Shown: piece after piece, positions 20,202 through 23,928 of the stretch
How the letters are laid out: each line of letters starts with the position of its first letter
Position numbering within the stretch: position 1 is the stretch's first letter
From: a virus
Strand: one strand, 5' to 3'
DNA: 23,928 nt
IMG/VR virus record: IMGVR_UViG_3300005853_000019
Coordinates: 1 to 23,928 of that record
Program-made: the position numbers and the translations under genes
The notes under the pieces: generated by a model
Databases searched by the model: none
What the model was told of the DNA's origin: nothing
The model's input: only the letters and a program-made list of their open reading frames with translations

Positions 20202-23200
20202 ATGGAGGCCGTAACAGTAGTCATAGCTGGCGAGGAGGTCCCGCTCGTCAGGCTAGGCTACGACGATGTAGAGCGGGCTATACAGGACTGGCGGATAGCG
20301 GGTATAACGGATCCACTCGGGCAACTAATAGCATGGCTCCGTGATCAGGTGGCGGCCCTCATCGGGGCCGTCAGGGATGCGATACTCGGGGCCCTCAGCA
20401 CCGTCTCCTCAGCTATAACATCCGCAATCTCCGGGGCAATAACAGCGATAACCAACGCAATTAGCTCAGGCGTCAGCAGCCTAGTCAACACAATAACCTC
20501 GGGACTCACGGGGCTTGTCGGGACGATCAGCGGCATCCTATCATCAGCCTTCAACACCCTCTCATCAGCCCTCACAGCCGCAATATCCGGAATAGCGAAC
20601 GCACTCAGCACAGCAGTGACAGCGATAACCAACGCCATATCCGCAATAACCGGGGCAATATCGTCCGCCATATCCGGGGCCGTCAACGCAATCACTGGAG
20701 CTATATCCGCAATAGCGAGTACAATATCGTCCGCCATAACGGGTGCAGTAAATGCGATAACCGCCGCAGTATCCGGGATAGCTAACGCCATCACATCGGC
20801 CCTCAACTCCATAGTAAACACGTTGACATCAGCACTCTCAGGTCTGGCTAGTGCGGTTTCCTCAGCCATCAGCTCGATAGCGAACACCATCACATCGGCC
20901 CTGAGCGGGCTTGCGAACACAATAGCCTCTGGGCTAAACTCCGTTATCAACGCCATAACCGGGGCTCTCGGCACAGTCGTCGCCTCGATAACAGCCGCAA
21001 TCTCCGGGCTGGTCTCGCAACTCAGCGGTCTATTGTCCTCGCTCGCCGACCGCATAACCTCCACGATACGGTCCATCATAAAGGGGGTGTCCGATGCCGT
21101 CACATCGCTGGGCCAGAGGATTGTTGAGGGCTTCACAGGGGCCTTCACAGCCCTGACCAACACCCTCCTGAGCATATTCAGCAACATAACAAGCAACCTA
21201 GCCAAGGTTGCGGTCGCCTTCGAGGGATTCGTCAACAGCATTGCACGGTTAGGCGACCTCATAGCAGGGCCGTTGAAGGGCATAGCCGACGCCCTCAAAG
21301 GCTTCTTCAAGGATCCTGTGGGGGTTCTGACAAAGGCCCTCAGCGACGCATGGAAGGGCCTCGTGGAGCTGACCAAACCGATATGGCAGCCGCTTGTGCA
21401 ATTCCTCGACACCGCATTGAATTTCTTCCAGCAGGTGTGGACAAACTTCGCAAAGGCCATCGGGGACGCATGGGCCTCGTTCGTCAAATTCACCGAGCCA
21501 ATATGGAAACCCATCAAGGACTTCATAGACTTCGTCTCCAAGACCGTCTGGGATGGCATAAACAGCTTCATCAAGCTCTTCACCGAGAGGCTTGAGGCTT
21601 TCTTCAAGGACCCGATAGGGTTCTTAACATCGCAGATAGCCGCCGCATGGTCCGGATTCGTCGAATTCACACGTCCGATATGGGAGCCAATCAAAAAGTT
21701 CCTAGACGATGCGGGCAAGTTCCTCACAGACCTGTGGAACGGGTTTACCAGGGCCCTCGGAGACGCATGGAACGCACTCATCGAGTTCACTAGGCCCGTC
21801 TGGGAGCCGATCAGAAACTTCTTCGACACCGCTTTGAAAAACCTTCAGGAATTGCTGAGAGACCCGATCGGTGCACTCTCAAGCGTGCTGTCCTCCATGT
21901 GGTCGGGCTTCGTCGAATTCACAAAGCCTATCTGGGAGCCGATTGGGAAATTCCTAGACAATGCCAACAAGTTCTTCAGCGACCTGTTCAAGGCACTCTC
22001 CGAATGGGGCGGTGTGATTACAAAATTTATCGCAGAAGACATACCGAGGTTCTTCACACAGAGCTTGCCGAAATTCCTAGTCGAAGACTTGCCGAATATC
22101 CTGTTCAACATCGGCAAAACCGTCCTCAGCGGCCTACAGACCATAGGTGACGCAATATTCAACGCCATCAAGTTCGTCGGCGAGCTGTTGCTGAGGGCTG
22201 TCGTGGCCCTGATAGATGTCGGCAGGGCCGTCTTGGAGCCGCCGGTCAGAAGCCTGCTGAACCCTGCGATAGACGCCATGAAAGAAGCTGTTAAACCCGC
22301 CTCACCGCCGCCGGAGGTAAAAGAGCTCGTAACCGTCTACCAGAAACTGGTCATGGAGCAGATTGAGAAGACTGTGAAGCAGGTAAGGAAACATGATCAG
22401 GTGGCGCCAGCACTGGTAGGTAGCTTCACAGGGCTGGCAATATCGCTGGGCCTGATATATGCGTCTGCACAGACCGGCGGCCTGCTGGCGGACGCAGTCC
22501 ACCCGCTGAAGAACCTAGGGGTGAGGAAGACGGTCAAATCGCTCATAGACAACCTTGGCGGCTTCTTCATCATGTCCTCGCTCTCGGCGTCATTCACCTT
22601 CTTCGTCATACACCCGATGCTGAGGCGTTTCTACCAGAAGCTGCTGACACCTGTAATACCCGGCCCCGACACAATGACAACCATGTACTTCAGACAAACC
22701 TTCACCGAGCAATACTACCACGAACACATGCTTGAACTCGGCTACAACGACACCTTCATCAACGGCTTCATCGACGTAAACGCCAACATACCGACCGTGG
22801 AGCAAATGATCCGCCTAGTCGGCTCAGGGATGATGGAGAGAAGTGAAGCACTTAAACAACTGAAGAAGGCGGGCTGGATAGGGGATAGGGGCTGGCTCGG
22901 CCCTGAAACAGTCTTCGAGGGCTTCAAGGACCCACCATCAATAGAACGGGCCTTCGAAATGCTCTTTCTCGGCCTGCTGACACAGGAGGAGGCAAAACGC
23001 ATCTATATGTGGCGGGGCCGTCACGAGGACTACTTTGAACAGGAGCTGAAAAGCAGCTACAAGATGCCGCCCATCAGCGACCTCATAACCTTCGTCATCA
23101 GGGAGGTCATAGAGCCGGAGGACTTCAGAACCCTCGTCCTCAGACAAGGGCTACAACCCAAGGAAGTGATCAAAGAGGTGCTGGGCAGGGCGCCGCAGAT

Positions 23201-23928
23201 GCCGCTCATAGGCGGCGGCAAGGGTGAGGGTGACTGGGCTGACGCATACTGGGAGGCCCACTGGCGGTTGCCATCCCTAGAGCAGGTGTTCGAGTTCTAC
23301 AACAGGGCCGTTGTCGGCATGGTCAGCGTCGGGGGTACACCGTTCAACATATCCCCCACAGAGGCGGAGAAGATAGTGATGGCGTACACGACCATCCAAG
23401 ACTACAAGCCGGAGCCGAGGGAGCTGACAGGCTTCATCAAATCCAAGACCGGCATCAGCAAGATACCTGTGGCCGACGAGCAACTGGTCCGCTCACTCAG
23501 GTTCAGGATACTGACACGGATCGAGAGCAGATTCGTCAGGCGGTGGGGCCTCATATCCACAGAAGACTACATCAGACTCGGCACAGCACAGGGCATAGAC
23601 CCATACATCAAGATCAAGACACTCGACGGCTCTGAGATAACCATGCTGGACGCACTAACCACAGCCGAATTCCTACAAGACCTGCTGGAAGAGAGGACAG
23701 CACTAAGAACACAGCTAATCAACAGCTTCGTCAAAGGCTTCAACATCAAGTCCAAGATAATCTACATCAAGGACAAGCCGGGACAGGTGGAGGAAAGAGA
23801 GTTTGAGTCCCTGAATCTGGCCGACGCACTCAAAATCCTCCGGTTCAGGCCCGAGGAGGTCTCATGGCTTGTGGCACAGGCCCTCATAAGGCGGGAGATA
23901 GAGATCCGAGAGGACAGGATAAAGGGTG
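20202..23928 (+). CDS. Giant repeat protein, tape-measure-like, incomplete at the right edge (more than 1242 codons)
   Basis: The frame is open from ATG 20202 to the last base of the window with no stop, so the true length is unknown. Domain order: ~1-53 N-terminal cap; ~54-339, consecutive 11-residue repeats such as ISGAITAITNA, ITSALSGLANT and LSGLLSSLADR; ~382-600, five modules with FVEFT(K/R)PIWEPI-type cores; ~733-757 and ~786-806, hydrophobic segments likely to cross a membrane; ~860 to the end, helical repeats starting P(S/T)(I/L/V)E(Q/R). Hendecads make extended right-handed coiled coils, and regularly spaced Trp/Phe repeats plus membrane segments are typical of tail tape-measure proteins. 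I therefore call it tape-measure-like, without naming a family. It starts one base after the 123-aa gene. Confidence 0.85.
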   Translation, partial: MEAVTVVIAGEEVPLVRLGYDDVERAIQDWRIAGITDPLGQLIAWLRDQVAALIGAVRDAILGALSTVSSAITSAISGAITAITNAISSGVSSLVNTITSGLTGLVGTISGILSSAFNTLSSALTAAISGIANALSTAVTAITNAISAITGAISSAISGAVNAITGAISAIASTISSAITGAVNAITAAVSGIANAITSALNSIVNTLTSALSGLASAVSSAISSIANTITSALSGLANTIASGLNSVINAITGALGTVVASITAAISGLVSQLSGLLSSLADRITSTIRSIIKGVSDAVTSLGQRIVEGFTGAFTALTNTLLSIFSNITSNLAKVAVAFEGFVNSIARLGDLIAGPLKGIADALKGFFKDPVGVLTKALSDAWKGLVELTKPIWQPLVQFLDTALNFFQQVWTNFAKAIGDAWASFVKFTEPIWKPIKDFIDFVSKTVWDGINSFIKLFTERLEAFFKDPIGFLTSQIAAAWSGFVEFTRPIWEPIKKFLDDAGKFLTDLWNGFTRALGDAWNALIEFTRPVWEPIRNFFDTALKNLQELLRDPIGALSSVLSSMWSGFVEFTKPIWEPIGKFLDNANKFFSDLFKALSEWGGVITKFIAEDIPRFFTQSLPKFLVEDLPNILFNIGKTVLSGLQTIGDAIFNAIKFVGELLLRAVVALIDVGRAVLEPPVRSLLNPAIDAMKEAVKPASPPPEVKELVTVYQKLVMEQIEKTVKQVRKHDQVAPALVGSFTGLAISLGLIYASAQTGGLLADAVHPLKNLGVRKTVKSLIDNLGGFFIMSSLSASFTFFVIHPMLRRFYQKLLTPVIPGPDTMTTMYFRQTFTEQYYHEHMLELGYNDTFINGFIDVNANIPTVEQMIRLVGSGMMERSEALKQLKKAGWIGDRGWLGPETVFEGFKDPPSIERAFEMLFLGLLTQEEAKRIYMWRGRHEDYFEQELKSSYKMPPISDLITFVIREVIEPEDFRTLVLRQGLQPKEVIKEVLGRAPQMPLIGGGKGEGDWADAYWEAHWRLPSLEQVFEFYNRAVVGMVSVGGTPFNISPTEAEKIVMAYTTIQDYKPEPRELTGFIKSKTGISKIPVADEQLVRSLRFRILTRIESRFVRRWGLISTEDYIRLGTAQGIDPYIKIKTLDGSEITMLDALTTAEFLQDLLEERTALRTQLINSFVKGFNIKSKIIYIKDKPGQVEEREFESLNLADALKILRFRPEEVSWLVAQALIRREIEIREDRIKG
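20361..21218 (+). repeat. About 24-26 tandem hendecad-encoding units
   Basis: From codon 54 the protein advances in exact steps of 11 residues (33 bases). Codons 76-339 give 24 units without a phase break: a hydrophobic residue at position 1, usually Ser/Thr at 2, Ala/Gly at 4, hydrophobic at 5, and often Asn/Thr/Ala at the end. The DNA units vary in codon use, so selection acts on the protein pattern. Confidence 0.9.
21345..22010 (+). repeat. Five Trp-rich protein modules
   Basis: Cores read LVELTKPIWQPL, FVKFTEPIWKPI, FVEFTRPIWEPI, LIEFTRPVWEPI and FVEFTKPIWEPI, each after an (A/M)W dipeptide and each followed by a helical spacer. DPIG(A/F)L-type phrases link some of the modules. The spacing varies from about 40 to 60 residues. 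Confidence 0.9.

Noticed and set aside
20345-21829. 494-codon open frame on the minus strand
   Set aside because: It is the antisense of the hendecad and Trp-module region; its low-complexity composition is a by-product of the repetitive plus-strand codons, and it has no promoter or ribosome-binding site.
1-23928. tRNA or rRNA genes, insertion sequences, integrase, terminase, portal or cas genes
   Set aside because: Both strands were read for characteristic motifs and none was found, so the viral nature rests on the composition of the gene set rather than on a hallmark gene.

Overview
The window looks like a stretch of a double-stranded DNA virus, or a virus-derived element, of a hyperthermophilic archaeon, most likely a thermoproteote. 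The support is: TATA boxes about 24-30 bases upstream of many starts, so many transcripts should be leaderless; frequent AGG and ATA codons; a CRISPR repeat whose reverse complement ends in an ATTGAGAG-type crRNA handle; a HerA-type ATPase, an Hjc-like resolvase and many small zinc-binding or ribbon-helix-helix/HTH proteins; and a long block of virion-like proteins. I see no rRNA, tRNA, transposase, integrase, terminase, portal, polymerase or cas gene. The host is not identifiable from what I can see, and an integrated provirus cannot be excluded.

Layout. 85-516 is a six-repeat CRISPR array read leftward. 517-882 has no gene but holds the likely leader and a palindrome between direct repeats. 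883-1586 is a two-gene leftward operon of unknown function, divergent from a rightward membrane-anchored coiled-coil gene (1692-2636). A short SF2 helicase follows (2879-3967). 3968-4555 is AT-rich, gene-poor and full of palindromes, including seven TGTAGGAC half-sites; it is the best candidate for an origin or master control region. 4556-10297 is a tightly packed rightward cluster of small zinc proteins, a C5-cytosine methyltransferase, a 22-codon coupled ORF, an amino-methyltransferase with three catalytic-type SPP loops, and a HerA-like ATPase fused to a winged-helix tail. Many of these genes overlap by a few bases. Two DNA-binding proteins follow (10332-11127).

11130-14482 alternates in strand and carries an FkbM methyltransferase, a zinc protein, an Hjc-like resolvase and several unknowns. 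14114-20200 looks like a virion module: a small helical protein with its own terminator, a GT4 glycosyltransferase, a 387-residue protein, two paralogous beta-sandwich proteins, and a seven-bladed beta-propeller on the opposite strand between them. The last and largest gene (20202 to the window edge, more than 1242 codons) has about 24-26 consecutive 11-residue repeats, then five Trp-rich modules, two membrane segments and a helical-repeat C-terminal part. This is the architecture expected of a tape-measure-like virion protein.

Working model: the left half replicates, methylates and regulates the element, the right half builds and glycosylates a particle, and the mini-CRISPR array may act against competing elements using host Cas proteins. 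The points most worth following are the giant repeat protein, the two unusual methyltransferases, a helical module shared by three proteins, a start-proximal CTACTATATCCG promoter motif, and the TGTAGGAC array.
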